From: Ichthyophis bannanicus
Taxonomy: Eukaryota > Chordata > Amphibia > Gymnophiona > Ichthyophiidae
Assembly (NCBI GenBank): GCA_033557465.1
Contig: CM066035.1
Span: forward strand, 909,323,309 to 909,387,308
DNA: 64,000 bases
Direction of reading: 5' to 3'
A program made the position numbers and the translations under genes. The notes below the pieces were generated by a model. That model saw only the letters and a list, made by a program, of their open reading frames with translations. It ran no database searches and had not been told where the DNA came from. This document shows positions 1-11,136 of the stretch, one piece after another (within the stretch, counting starts at the first letter, position 1; every line of letters begins with the position of its first letter).

Positions 1-338
1 ACGTTCTACTTTGAATGTCTCAGATTTTTCTTATACTATAATTTTTATCGTTCTATTTACTCTCTTGGGAGATCGATAGACACTCTTATCACTGACAGAG
101 AAGGTTTCAGTAAAAAATAACACCCTATGCAGCCGGGTTCTCAGCCCAGAACTTGGAAATGGTGTTGTGTTACATCAATAACCCTCTGTCAGTTTGGTGT
201 AGTATTTAAAATCCTTATAAACAATTTATAGCTGCTTTATTTGTAAACTTTCTATAAAGTTATCTTGAGAAAATTTAATACTCAGCTTCTGTGCTGAAAC
301 AGCTCAAATTCTTCTCCAGTCTTCTGTGTCCCAACGTT

Positions 339-379
339 CATCCCCGGTACCGACTGACGTTTCACATTTTTCGTCAGGG
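339..379 (-). ncRNA. Hammerhead-like ribozyme candidate, left arm
   Basis: Mirror copy of the motif at 541-581, read on the minus strand. It has the same CTGACGA, GAAAC and GGTACC blocks with one substitution (GAAACG instead of GAAACA). Activity is unproven. Confidence 0.35.
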
Positions 380-540
380 GACCTAAACATAACAGTAGTG
401 CTGCCCGCGTTCTCTCCTTTACTGCGATTGTTATGAAGATTTCTGTTCGCTAGCAGAAAAACGCTGCTAGCGAACAGAAATCTTCATAACAATCGCAGTA
501 AAGGAGAGAACGCGGGCAGCACTACTGTTATGTTTAGGTC

Positions 541-581
541 CCCTGACGAAAAATGTGAAACATCAGTCGGTACCGGGGATG
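541..581 (+). ncRNA. Hammerhead-like ribozyme candidate, right arm
   Basis: Contains CTGACGA, then GAAAC, then GGTACC, in the order of hammerhead core elements (CUGANGA, GAAA, UH cleavage site). The reverse-complement copy in the other arm is at 339-379 and differs at the base after GAAAC. Hammerhead motifs are known in Penelope-like elements. Pairing next to the core is imperfect in my hand fold, so this is a candidate only. Confidence 0.35.
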
Positions 582-939
582 AACGTTGGGACACAGAAGA
601 CTGGAGAAGAATTTGAGCTGTTTCAGCACAGAAGCTGAGTATTAAATTTTCTCAAGATAACTTTATAGAAAGTTTACAAATAAAGCAGCTATAAATTGTT
701 TATAAGGATTTTAAATAGTACACCAAACTGACAGAGGGTTATTGATGTAACACAACACCATTTCCAAGTTCTGGGCTGAGAACCCGGCTGCATAGGGTGT
801 TATTTTTTACTGAAACCTTCTCTGTCAGTGATAAGAGTGTCTATCGATCTCCCAAGAGAGTAAATAGAACGATAAAAATTATAGTACTAGATTTTACAAT
901 CGTTCAGTGGCCAAGAAAAGTTTTGTCAGATTTTTCTTA

Positions 940-1348
940 GACATCCGTTCTAAAATGCCACTTCACATGTATGGCATCAACAGAAGGGAGGGGTCTCTTA
1001 ACCATTTAGAAGGGTTGGGATCCAAAAGACTAGTAGTTGGGTGAAGACAGTGGATCATCTTGTCCAGCTAAAACAAAGTGACAGGATTGAAGTTGGACCA
1101 AGTGGCCAAAAGATGATTTCAACAGTCTTGTTAGTTTGATTATTTTCTTCCGCTTAAAGACCACTAGATAATTTTAAAAAATTGCTCCAGTAGGGTACAA
1201 TAAATAAAAATGTGCACTTTAGTATAACATACAGAAAAAATAAACATTTTGTTAGTTACATGTTTACCTTTTCTTCTGCGTTAGTTTTTGCATAAAATGT
1301 ACTTCCTGAGCAAAACCCTAATGCATTTTAGTAAAATAGCCCCTATGA
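940..1348. other. No recognised feature
   Basis: AT-rich sequence with no repeat family, reading frame or RNA gene that I recognise. Confidence 0.5.
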
Positions 1349-1633
1349 TTATTTATTTATTTAGCTGCATTTATATCCTGCTTTTTGCTGGGTCAAGGTG
1401 GTTGGGGGATACATTTAACACGAGGAGATATGAGACACATAGACTAATACTTACAGGGAACATGGGCAATGGAGGGTTAGGTGGCTTGCCCAAGACCACA
1501 AGGAGCACCTGTGGGACTAGAAGCCCCAGTCCTTCTGGCCCAAGGTTGCTGTCCTCTGGTGGGATTTGAACCACTGACCTTCTGGCCTGTGGTACCTTGC
1601 CCCAACCACTAGGCCACTCCTCCCTCCCTCCTC
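1349..1633 (-). mobile_element. tRNA-derived SINE
   Basis: Read on the minus strand, the head has an A-box-like GTGGCCTAGTGGTTGGGG and a B-box-like GGTTCAAATCCC. The body follows and the end is a (TAAA)n tail, seen as TTATTTATTTATTT at 1349. Related copies lie at 11137-11372 (minus), 37169-37394 (minus) and 58925-59222 (plus), with shorter relatives elsewhere. SINEs of this type are transcribed by RNA polymerase III and depend on a LINE for retrotransposition. The LINE-like tail fits an L2/CR1-type partner. Confidence 0.8.
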
Positions 1634-2470
1634 CTGCAAGATTATGTGACTTGAATGAGTCAGGGCATCACTAGTTTGTAATAGGACCAACTCAAGCAGT
1701 TAAAAAGGGAAAGTTTCATCTGGGTCTACGTCAGCTGGATTTCGAGAAAGGAGAATGCCTTTGGCCTATGTAGTTCATGGAATCGTTGCTGCAGCACAGA
1801 TTGCAACATGTCCAGTGCCTCAGTAGAGGTGTCCATCCACTAACGCCCATTCAGTTTGTGTGCTTGTACACACATAGACCTAGGAATTAATGCACATACA
1901 ATCAATTTGGATGTGAACATACAAGGCACACATTTAAAATGAATGTGTGAAAAAAACAAGGAAAAAAACACACAAAAATCAGGAAAATATGTGAAATCCA
2001 CCAGTGAGCCAACCTTTTATTCGGTCATACATATCCCTATGCCTCAGAACATTTTTAACCTGAAAATGGATTCTTGGTGCTTCAGCAGACACCTCTACAG
2101 AAGTAGGAAATGAACTAAGTTCCCCTTCTTCACGTGCTCTGTCAACAGCCTTAGTTTAACTTTAAATCCATGTGGATCTACTGTATGTCATAAGAGATTC
2201 CCCATGCCCTGGAGTTGTAGGCTAAGAAACTTCACAAATTATATTAATCAAAAAGTCAGGGCCGGCTTGAAAGGTAAGTCAGTGAGGCACAGGCTCAGGG
2301 CACACTACAATAGGTGTGCATGAAGTTTGTTGCACTGGCTCGCTCCCAGCCTGCCCTCTGCCTCTAGAGCCACAGCTGTGTTAATGCTAAGCAGAGCAAC
2401 AGGAGTATTTGCTATTGCTCCTGCAGCTGTACTATATACAAACCACCAGCCTAATCTCTGTTTTCTCTCT
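1634..2470. other. No recognised gene; possible DNA-element scraps
   Basis: Around 2260-2330 there is GGGCCGGCTTGAAAGG followed by sequence like the ends of small hAT-type elements found elsewhere in the window. Nothing else is recognisable. Confidence 0.35.
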
Positions 2471-2479
2471 TTTAACCAG

Positions 2480-3460
2480 TTTCCAAACCACAATAGTACA
2501 CTGCATCCTATCCCATGATTTTTTTATTTCCTCAAGAGACTTTCATGAGGGACCTTGTCAAAGGCTTTCTGAAAATCCAGATACATTTATCACCTTTATC
2601 TATCCGTTTATTCACACCTTCAAAAAAATAACAGTTTAGTGAAACAAGACTTTCCTTGGCTAAATCTATGTTGGCTTTGTTCCATTAAACCATCACTCTC
2701 TGCATGTTCTGTAATTTTGTTTTTTATAATGTTTTCTATCATTTTTCCCAATACTGACATCAGGCTCACCAATCTGTAGTTTCCCAAATCACCTCTGGAA
2801 CCATTTTGAAAAATCGATGTCATGTTGTCCACTCTCTAATCTTCAGGAACTATAGATTGTTTTAATGATAGTTCACAGATTACTAATAGTAAGTCTGAAA
2901 TGTCATTTTTTAGTTCTTTCATCATCCTGGTATATATACCATCTGGTCCAGGTGATTTGCTACTCTTTAGTTTATCAAATTGTTTTATTACATCTTTCAG
3001 GTTTATCAATTCTTCCGATACATCACCTTTAAATATAATTTTTAGCATGAGTAACTTCCCTATGTCTTCTTCAGTAGAAACCAAAGCAAAGAATTCATTC
3101 AGTCTCTCCGCTATGGCCTTGTTCTCCCTTACTGACCCATTTAACCCTCTATCATCTAATGGTTCAACTGACTTTCTCACAGGTTTTTTTGCTACAAATA
3201 TATTTGAAAAACGTTTTATTGAGGGTTTCTTTCCATAGCAAGTTTCTTTTCAAATTCTGTCTTTGCCTGCCTTATCAATGCTTGCATCTACTTTGCGAGT
3301 GCTCATGTTGTTTCCTGTTTTTGTCATTTGGCTCCTTTTTCATTTTCTGAAAGATGCTTTTTTGGCTAAAACAGTCTCTCTGACTTCACCTTTAAACCAT
3401 GCAAGCAGTCATTTGGCCTTTCTTCTACTTTTCTTAAAGCCTGGAATACATCTGATCTAG
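2480..3460 (-). mobile_element. CR1-type LINE fragment, ORF2 RT part (decayed)
   Basis: On the minus strand the segment at 3180-2836 encodes a pre-RT and RT start with the SKSPGPDGI motif (finger region of CR1-group reverse transcriptase). The segment at 2832-2620 continues with NYRLVSLMSVLGKMIE and an SQHRFSQGKSC motif. Stops and frameshifts separate the pieces and both ends are missing. The same subfamily recurs at 27190-27775 (minus) and 59400-60120 (minus). ORF2 of these LINEs makes the endonuclease and reverse transcriptase used for target-primed integration; this copy is dead. Confidence 0.85.
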
Positions 3461-3474
3461 GCTTCCAAGATAGC

Positions 3475-3852
3475 ATTTTTAAACAACACTCAGGTATTTA
3501 AATGTTTCTCTCATATCTCCCTTCTCTCTCCTTTCTTCCAAAGTATACATATTGAGATCTTTTAATCTGCCCCACGTGCCTTATGACAAAGCCTAGTGAC
3601 CATTTTGGTAGTCATCCTCTGCACTGACTCCGTCCTGTTTATATCCTTTTGAAGGTGTGGACCCCGGAATTGCACACAATAATCCAAATGAGGGCTCACC
3701 AAAGATTTATACAGAGGCACCCTCACCTCCTGCTCACTATTCCTCTTCCTATGTGTCTAAGCATCCTTCTGGTTTTTGCCTTCGCCTTTTCTACAGTACT
3801 TCAGCCACCATAAGATCGTCAGAAACAAACGTGCCCAAGTCCCGCTCTTCTT
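3475..3852 (-). mobile_element. CR1-type LINE, 3' part of ORF2 (minus), split by another CR1
   Basis: Minus-strand translation gives the C-terminal CR1 ORF2 region (VQRMTTKMV and LWKKGERR-like segments). It continues at 5566-6380, which holds the upstream RT part in the same orientation. The plus-strand CR1 at 3853-5565 lies between them, so it inserted into this older copy. Confidence 0.75.
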
Positions 3853-5565
3853 TCATGGATAGATGTACATCAAGTTAGAACAACTTGCAAAACTGAAAGT
3901 GGCCAAGGCCATGGGACCAGATGGGATACATCCCAGGATACTGAAAGAGCTCAGAGAGGTTCTTGAAGGGCCGTTAAATGATGTTTTCAACAGATCCTTG
4001 GAAACAGGAGAAGTTCCTCAGGACTGGAGAATGGCTGATGTGGAACCTCTTCACAAAAGCGGTGACAGGGAAGAAGTGACAAACTACAGGCCCGTGAGCC
4101 TTATCTCGGTGGTGGGAAAACTAATGGAGGCGCTCCTGAAAGAGCGAATAGTGGACTTTCTTAAAACCAACAGGTTGCAAGATCCGAGGCAACATGGTTT
4201 TACCAAAGAATGATCTTGCCAAACAAATCTGATTGAGTTCTTTGACTAGGTGTCCAGAGAACTAGATCAGGGACATGCGATGGATGTCATCTACCTGGAT
4301 TTCAGCAAAGCCTTTGATACTGTTTCTCATAGGAGGCTTATCAATAAACTCAGTAGTTTGAGGATGGGTCCCAAGGTGGTAAACTGTATCAGAAATTGGT
4401 TGACTGACAGACGACAGAAGGTGATGGTAAATGGAGCTCACTCGGATGAAAGGAAGGTGATTAGCGGGGTGTCCAGGGTTCAGTCCTGGGCACGGCACTG
4501 TTCAATGTATTTGTGAGTGATATTGCTGAAGGACTGAATGGAAAAGTCTGTCCTTTTGCAGATGACACAAAAATTTGCAACACAGTGGACTCCCTGAGGG
4601 AGTGGTTAACATGAGGAAAGATCTACAAAAGTTGGAAGAATGGTCTAATGCTTGGCAATTAAGATTTAATGCGAAGAAGTGCAGTGTCATGCACCTGGGT
4701 AACAGAAATCCAAGGGAAATGTACGAGATAGGGGGAGAGAGGTTGGTGTACACGGATCAGGAGAAAGACCTTGGTGTGATTATTTCTGAAGATCTCAAGG
4801 TGGCAAAACAGTGCGACAAGGCAGTGGCAAAAGCCAGGAGGATGTTGGGCTGCATACAAAGAGGAATTACCAGCAGAAAGGAAGAGGTACTTATGTCACT
4901 GTACAAGTCACTGGTGAGGCCTCACTTGGAATACTGTGTTCAATTTTGAAGACCATATCTTGCAAAGGATGTAAAAAGACTGGAAACTGTTCAGAGGAAG
5001 GCGACTAAAATGATTTGGAGCCTGTGTCAGAAGCCTTATGAGAAGAGACTTGAAGACCTAAATATGTACACTTTGGAGGAGAGAAGGGATAGGGGAGATA
5101 TGATTCAGACCTTTAAATACTTAAAGAGAAATAATGAACAAACAAACCTCTTCCAAAGACGGGGAAGCTGTAAAACTAGAGGGCATAACATGAAGCTGCA
5201 AGGGGGTAAATTGAAAGGCAATGTCAGGAAATACTTTTTCACTGAAAGGGTGGTGGATGCTTGGAATCCCCTCCCGATGGAAGTGGTGGGGGCAAACACA
5301 GTGACGGAATTCAAAATGGCATGGGACAGACACAGTGGATCCCTTTACAGCAACAGGATAAAATAAAAATAAACTGAACCATCTAATTTCTCAACAAATA
5401 GGGGTGTCCTACATGGAGCGGTGGGTTCACCCCTAAACAAAGACATGGGGAGGGGTGGCCTGCACAGAGCGGCAGGTGCACCTACTCTTGCCATCTTACT
5501 GGGCAGACTAGATGGACCATACTGGTCTTTATCTGCCGTCATTTACTATGTTACTATGTTACCCC
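3853..5565 (+). mobile_element. CR1 LINE, 5'-truncated, ORF2 RT plus 3' end
   Basis: Plus-strand frames follow the CR1 ORF2 order. 3863-4213 has MGPDGIHPRIL and NYRPVSLISVVGKLME. 4250-4516 has YLDFSKAFDTVSHRRL. The catalytic FADDTKI box is near 4553-4575. 4575-4949 covers the thumb, and 5010-5366 the C-terminus. A TGA at 4211, a TAG near 4246, a frameshift around 4480-4570 and a TGA at 4947 break the frame, so no active enzyme is made. The 3' end has the typical (TTACTATG)n tail at about 5545-5562. Sister copies in the same orientation are at 32396-34033 and 51577-52884. Confidence 0.9.
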
Positions 5566-6380
5566 TTATACTGTACCGTTCCCATGGAGTTTTGTAGCTC
5601 AAATTAATGACCCTGCATTTTTTAGCATTAAATCTCAGCTGCCAAATTCTGGACCATTCTTCAAACTTTGCTAGATCCCTCCTCGTGTTATCTACACTTT
5701 CCTGGGTGTCTATTCTATTGCAGATTTTTGTATCATCCACTAAGAGGCAAATCTTACCTGATAGTCCTTCCACAATATCACTAAAGATGTTAAAAAGAAT
5801 CGGACCAAGGACAAGTCCCTGTGGCACACCACTGGTTACATTTTTCTCCTCATAGTAAGCTCCTTTTATCTGTACTCTTTGTCATCTCCCACCCAACCAA
5901 TACTTTAGGGTCCATCTCTAGGGCCCTCAATTTATTCATAAGTTGCCTGTGTGGAACAGCGTCCAAGGCTTTACTGAAATCTAAGTATGCTACATCTAGG
6001 GCTCTCCCTCAGTTGAATTCTCTGGTCACCCATTCAAAGAAATTAATGAAATTTGTCTGACAAGATCTGCCTCTAATAAACTCATGCTGCCTCGAATCCT
6101 GCAATCCACTGAATTCCAGAAACCTCACTCTCCTATGTTTTAGCAGCGTTTCCATTAATTTACTCTCCACAGAGGTCAGACTAACCGGCCTGTAGTTCCC
6201 AACCTCATCCTTACTTCCACTTTCGTATAAAGGGACCACATGTGCTCTTCTCCAGTCCTCTAGGACCATTCCCAACTCTAAAGAAGTGTTGAATAGGTCA
6301 GACAGTGGAGCCTTTAATGCTCTCAGATTTATCCCATCTGGCCTCATTGCTTTGTCTACTTGTAGTTTAGCTAGCTCCTT
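5566..6380 (-). mobile_element. CR1-type LINE, RT part (minus), continuation of 3475-3852
   Basis: On the minus strand 6347-6009 carries MRPDGINLRAL, NYRPVSLTSVESKLMET and a QHEFIRGRSCQTN segment. 5827-5546 carries PQGLVLGPILFNIFSDIVEG and an LVDDTKI catalytic box (the first residues of the usual FADD are altered). The gap between the two frames reflects frameshifts. With 3475-3852 it forms one older CR1 interrupted by the plus-strand copy. Confidence 0.85.
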
Positions 6381-6787
6381 GCAAACCCAGTCTTCTTAAA
6401 ATCATTCAAGAAACATTTTATGACGAGCGATCAGTGTTTGATTGGTTCTAGAAGGAGGACCTATTATTACTATTCATTTCAAATTCTGAGATTTAACAAT
6501 GGAGGTTCAATGAACTTTATCCTACTCTTTGCCAATTTTTTCTCATCAACATCATTATTCTTGATGGTTATTACCATTTTTACAGAATTATTTTTAAGTG
6601 AACAAACACATTTTAACTACTATCCAGAGCACACTCTGCCAAATGATATGAAGACATCTTTGGCCTTTTAACTCTTCGTACGACATTTGGCTCTGCTTCT
6701 CTTGAACTAAGTACTTTATGAGTTTCCCCTCAAGTTTCCTTATTCCCTCTTTCCCCTACATTCACACTCACCATTTTCATCTGCCAC
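6381..6787. other. No recognised feature
   Basis: An 83-codon open frame at 6420-6671 shows no family signature and looks like chance. No repeat recognised. Confidence 0.45.
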
Positions 6788-7259
6788 CAGGGCTGGTGCA
6801 ACCCATTAGGCAGAAGCCTAGAGCGCTGATGTTTCAAGAGTAGTTAAGTGCCAGCACCGCTGCTCCTCTCCAGGACCTGTAGCAGTGGAAATGCTATTAA
6901 AATGAAAACTCAACACTTTCCCAAAGCCTCCAACGCTGCGCTGCTGTTGGTGCTCCCTCTGACCAGCCTCTTCCGCCCCCTCCAACGCAAGATTCCATGT
7001 TTACACGGAGATGGAAGCACCCCCATGCAGAAAAGAAGTCTGCATTGGAAAGGGCGGAAGTGGCTGGTCAAAGTGAGCACCTACAGCAATGCAGCATCGG
7101 GGGCTTTGGGTGAGCACTGCGTTGCTGTTTAAAGGCATTGCCGCCCCTTCAGGACACTTGGTATCTTCCCAGAGAGAGGCGGCAGCGTGGGTGGGAGCAG
7201 GGGAAGGCAACAGGATAGAAGTTTGCTTAAGACACCTCATATCCTTGCAGCAGTCCCGC
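6788..7259. mobile_element. Small non-autonomous DNA element, hAT-like
   Basis: Begins CAGGGCTGGTGCAAC and ends in a degenerate inverted version (TTGCAGCAGTCCCG). The interior is GC-rich and noncoding. The same family is clearer at 15636-15922, which has an 8-bp target duplication, and a partial relative is at 9605-9695. The right border is approximate. Confidence 0.55.
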
Positions 7260-7439
7260 CTGGCATACTACATGCATTCTCCTGTTTATATCTCTATTCC
7301 TTTTCCTATCTTGCCGCCTCTAGTCCTTTTGGTCAAAGGGGAGGGGACGTGGCAAAAGCCAGGGTCGAAATCCAAAATGGGCAAGAGCTCCTTTTATCCC
7401 TCTGCATCTTTCTGTCTGAATCATTCCCCACAATGTTTT

Positions 7440-7655
7440 ACCTTAAACTGGCTTCCATAGTTGCTTAAACAGCACCCCATTCTGGCTTTTTCTTATATCT
7501 AATATGCTGTAGTTCGAAAAAGCCTATGTCATGCATCAGATTCCTGATACGGAGGTGCTGTGTCACTCACCCAATATCTTAGTACTGTTTTTCTCATCAG
7601 CAGCATAGCCACAAGAATAAACTTAATATTGGTTTTCTGTAGATGCCTTTTGCCT
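7440..7655 (-). pseudogene. L1/Tx1-type ORF2 C-terminal remnant
   Basis: Minus-strand translation gives MLLMRKTVLRYWVSDTAPP, resembling the last conserved block of L1-group ORF2 (an LLTARK...W segment near the C-terminus). It lies downstream, on the minus strand, of the Cys-rich block at 8295-8560. About 640 bp of other repeats separate the two, so one L1 copy appears interrupted. Confidence 0.55.
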
Positions 7656-7804
7656 TTCTCTCTGAGGGTCACCGTCCCTTAACTCTAGAACGCTATGAGG
7701 CACATTTCACAATGGGGCGTCCAAGTACAATCTCAGACATCAAAGCCATAATGTCTGAAAAAAAAGTAGGCACATGCAAGTTCAGGCACGATTTCAGAAA
7801 CATT

Positions 7805-7822
7805 GATGCCCCCCCCCCCCCC
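7805..7822. repeat. Poly(C) tract
   Basis: An uninterrupted run of C near 7809-7822; simple low-complexity sequence. Confidence 0.9.
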
Positions 7823-7879
7823 ATGCACATATATCAAACATCTATATAGTCGTCCCCAGGAGAGCACTTCAGAACCAAG

Positions 7880-7990
7880 ATGTCTAATGGCATAATGGTT
7901 AGAGTACTGGCTTAAAGGCCAAATGATCAGGGCTCTAATCCCAGTGTGGGCCTTTATGATCTAAGGCTAGGCACTTAATTCTCTGTCTTT
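7880..7990 (+). mobile_element. tRNA-derived SINE head
   Basis: GGCATAATGGTTAGAGTACTGG resembles an A-box region broken as in tRNA D-arms, and GCTCTAATCCC resembles a B-box. The GGCTAGGCACTTAA body start is shared with the SINE at 24745. The 3' part merges into other sequence. Confidence 0.6.
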
Positions 7991-8294
7991 TCTACACTCT
8001 CTGGATGCTTTTAGGTGAAAGCAAGCACTTTCTTGACATCTATTTGTGTCTGGAGCAGATATAAACATGGATGTACCTGCAGATGTTTCTGAAATCAAAA
8101 GAGGACGTGCAAGTCCATTTCCCCTCCTGGGACATCCCTCTACCACACCCCTGTGCCTAATTGGATGTCCATGCACTGGAGACATCTGCAAATGTCATCT
8201 GTGGAATGGCTACGGAGATGTGTCTGTGATTTGGATGACCGTCCTTTTAAAATGGCCCTCTGTGCGTCCACTTTTTACCGATCTGCACTATCTC

Positions 8295-8560
8295 TTCTAA
8301 GGCTACTGGGGCCCTCTTCCATAAGTCAGTCACTTCTGGACATTCTACAAATAACAATTGCAAGCCCCACTTGTATCTTACATCTAACACACATGGCATC
8401 CGGCCAGATTTTCATTGCCCTTCTGATGCGAGCCTTGTGTAATACCAATTTGGGTGCAACGTAGTTGACCTTCCAAAGGGTGAATGATGCACAGCCTACA
8501 CCCCAATCTCCCCAGTCCCTTCTAGTAACCTATGCTAAGAGAAGAATGTGCCTTTAGTTT
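8295..8560 (-). pseudogene. L1/Tx1-type ORF2 Cys-rich C-terminal remnant
   Basis: The minus strand reads VNYVAPKLVLHKARIR followed by a CVRC motif and a degraded CP-like block. This is the order of the conserved C-terminal Cys-rich domain of L1-group ORF2 proteins, a region involved in RNA binding. Probably the same copy as 7440-7655. Confidence 0.6.
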
Positions 8561-8985
8561 TCTGAAATATATTGAATAGCTTGGATTCTGAAGAACAGGT
8601 CTCCTTCAGTTTACTTCTCTCTGTACAGATCTCTCTATCTTAAGAGCCGGCGATGTCGGTGCATATGAACATTGATCAAAAGCAAGCATCAGGATTACAT
8701 TGTTTATAGAGCTGGGACGTAATTACCAGTGTGCAGAAAGGCAATTACTAAATTTGCATAAGATGGCTCAAAGACAGATTGATAGCTCTCAGTTATGGAA
8801 AATATCATTAGTGATAAGAAAGATCTCTGAAATCATAATGAGGCTTCCTTGAATAATAAATCATCTGATAAAAAGTTACAGAGATTCCGGGATCCTTTTT
8901 AGTCATATAAAAAAATGTTCTTGGCAGCAGGAATTGAAGCCATCTTAGTTTTAATAGTCTCATGAGACCATTGGTTTTTATTTAT
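8561..8985. other. No recognised feature
   Basis: AT-rich unique-looking sequence; no frame or repeat recognised. Confidence 0.45.
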
Positions 8986-8989
8986 CTTT

Positions 8990-9530
8990 TATTCTCAAAC
9001 AGCTCCCCAGCAGAATCAATATAAATCCTTACTCCTAACTCACGAAGCACTACACTCTGACCCAGTCACCCACCTCCAGTCCCTATTGCAGATACTCACC
9101 CCAGACAGACTCTGAAGATCCTCCGCAATAAATATGCTTACCATACCATGCTCAAAGATAAAGTCCAGCCAACAAACTTGCCATCGAGCATTCAGATTCT
9201 TTGCCCCATCCCTCTGGAACACCTGACCAGGCACCATAAGAAATATCACTGACCTCTTCACCTTCCATAAACACCTAAAAACCCTCCTGTTTACTGAACA
9301 CTACGTACCTACTCCCCAAATCACCCCCGACCATGACCCACACAATAACTATAGATAACAAGTCAGAACTATCTCCTGTAAATAGTTAAACAATACCATA
9401 TGTACATAGTTTACTGTTTGTGCATAGTTCTCTGTTATTGTTTTATGTAAATGAGTTTTTGTTCACTGTAATCTGCTTTGACCCGATGGAAAGCGGTATA
9501 TAAGACTAGCTAAATAAATAAATTTAACAG
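8990..9530 (+). mobile_element. L2-type LINE, 3' end
   Basis: Plus-strand translation gives a RAFRFFAPSLWN block and a TFHKHLKTLLFTEH block, the conserved extreme C-terminus of L2-type ORF2, with one in-frame stop between them. A 3' UTR follows, with a TATATAAGACTAGC segment and an AAATAAATAAAT tail at 9510-9528. A minus-strand copy of the same region lies at 47684-48170. Confidence 0.8.
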
Positions 9531-9604
9531 GTTTTGAACTCTGAATAATGCACGGACATATTAAACTCAATGTTGTAAGTCCAGGTGGACATGAAAGAGC
9601 AGGG

Positions 9605-9695
9605 CCACAGGGCCAGTGCAACCATTAGGCAAAACTAGGCAATCACCTAGGGCGGCAGCTTCTGAGGGACAGCAAAGAGCATCAGCAGTCAAAGC
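9605..9695. mobile_element. Fragment of the CAGGGCTGGTGCAA small DNA element
   Basis: CAGGGCCAGTGCAACCATTA and the following CACCTAGGGCGGCAGC match the left part of the element at 6788. Only one end is recognisable. Confidence 0.5.
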
Positions 9696-9908
9696 AAAAT
9701 AATAAATCCCAAAGAAGTGTGGTATCCGTAGTCCCCGCTCTTCTTTGGGATATAAGTTAAATACCATTACTAACCCAAGACTTCCTCTTGCAACAGGCCA
9801 ACTTGGCGCGCTGCATTACTTTTGGATTTTGCACGTTCATGTTTTTTGTAGATACATTTTGTACAGAAAATAATGTATGGAGGTTTCTTTTTTTTTCTTA
9901 ATTTTCAG

Positions 9909-9959
9909 GTTGTGCTGGAAACATACCTCAGGGAATACTACCCCAAAATGCAGGCAGAA
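9909..9959 (+). CDS. Candidate small host exon (51 bp, 17 codons)
   Basis: A strong acceptor (pyrimidine run then TTTTCAG, ending at 9908) precedes a stretch that reads open as VVLETYLREYYPKMQAE. It is followed at once by a donor-like GTACGT (9960-9965). The length is a multiple of three, so the exon would be phase 0 at both ends. It is not part of any repeat I recognise, although L2-type LINEs lie on both sides. The 17 residues do not identify a gene for me. If real, the flanking repeat-packed DNA is intronic. A chance open stretch beside splice-like signals is the alternative. Confidence 0.4.
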
Positions 9960-10099
9960 GTACGTGCTTTATGTAAAACCATACATACATTTAGTCGTGT
10001 TGATTCAAGATGGTGGGAGGAACAGGGACATCTGAAACTCGGAAATCTCCTGACCACTTCCCTGAGTACAGTCTTTGCCAGCGTTTAAGTGTCCTTCTT

Positions 10100-11130
10100 T
10101 ATCTTACCTCGGCAGTGAAAAGCACGACTCAGGTTTTTCTGTGTCCAGTGGTCCCTTGCTGTAGTTGGCCCAGTCCCATTTCCAGAAAGGAATCTTGTTG
10201 GCCAGTCTGGCTTTTTAAGTTGGTATTGAAACTGAACATGGCCAAGACTGAACTCCTTATCTTTTCCCCTAACGCCTCCCCTCCTTTCTCGGTTTCTGTT
10301 GATAACTCTATAATCCTCCCTGTTTTCTCGGCCCGCAATCTGCGGGTTATCTTTGATTCCTCTCTCTCCTTTTCCATACACATCCAGCTCGTTGCTAAGA
10401 CCTGCCGCTTCTTCCTCTACATTAGCAAAATCCGCCCCTCCTTTCTGAACACACTACTAAAACCCTCATCCACTCCATAATTACCTCCCGCCTCAACTAC
10501 TGCAACCTCCCTATGTGCCATCTCCTTCCCCTTCATTCCATTCAAAATGCTGCCGCCCGACTAATCTTCCTCCAGCCTCGCCATGCCCACATTACTCCTC
10601 TCCTCAAGTCACTTCACTGGCTCCCTATCTGTTTCCGCATCCAGTTCAAACCTCTCCTCCTGACCTATAAATGCATTCACTCTGCCGCCCCTCTATACCT
10701 TTCAACTCTCATCTCTCCCCACAACCCCCCTCGTGAACTTTGCTCTTCTAAGAAACTACTTCTATTCAGGCCCTTCACTCGCACCCCTAACTCCAGACTT
10801 AGCTCATTTCACCTTGCAGCACCCTTCACCTGGAACAACCTACCTGTGTCTATACACCAGGCACCCTCCCTAGCCTTCTTCAAATCCAGGTTGAAAACTC
10901 ACCTCTTCGCTGTCACTTTCAGATCTTGACTTCCATCCCTTGTCTACCCCAACTGTAAATGCCATGCTTGTCTGTCTGACTGTAATTGCCATGCCTTGTA
11001 CTTTGTGCCCTGAATAGACTATTGCTTTATGTTCTGTTTTACCTAGATTGTAAGCTCAAATGAGTAGGTTCTGTCTCATACATGTCTGTACAGCACTTCA
11101 TGCAACTGGTAGCACTTTAGAAGTGCTTAA
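10100..11130 (+). mobile_element. L2-type LINE, RT C-terminal half and 3' UTR
   Basis: Plus-strand frames carry the L2-group ORF2 C-terminal order: RNLRVIFDSSLSFSIHI (10330-10385), a tyrosine/cysteine block corresponding to the usual DYCN (near 10495), AARLIF (10548), HITPLLKSLHWLPI (10588-10630), FKPLLLTYKC (10645-10675) and YLSTLI (10696-10715). Frameshifts near 10470 and stops after 10929 break it. The product would be the reverse transcriptase thumb and C-terminal domain. The 3' UTR ends near GTGCTTAATATTTATT. It belongs to the same clade as the LINE starting at 27778 but is a separate copy. Confidence 0.85.
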
Positions 11131-11136
11131 TATTTA

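Larger units (their letters stand above)
34..926. mobile_element. Palindromic foldback element, probably Penelope-related
   Basis: Two arms, 34-455 and 465-886, are reverse complements with only a few mismatches and a 9-base centre (456-464). A 40-bp unpaired extension (887-926) lies on the right. The sequence CAGATTTTTCTTA occurs at 21-33 and again at 927-939, directly flanking the unit, so it is a 13-bp target duplication and the whole palindrome was inserted as one piece. Inverted pseudo-LTRs and target duplications of variable, often long, size are known for Penelope-like retroelements. The same layout (inverted arms, one-sided extension, 13-bp duplication, shared internal motif) is seen at 25613-27189. 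No coding capacity. The Penelope assignment is inference from that shared layout and motif. Confidence 0.75.

Noticed and set aside
6420..6671. An 83-codon frame between CR1 and a small DNA element
   Set aside because: Composition is that of AT-rich noncoding DNA; no homology or signal recognised.
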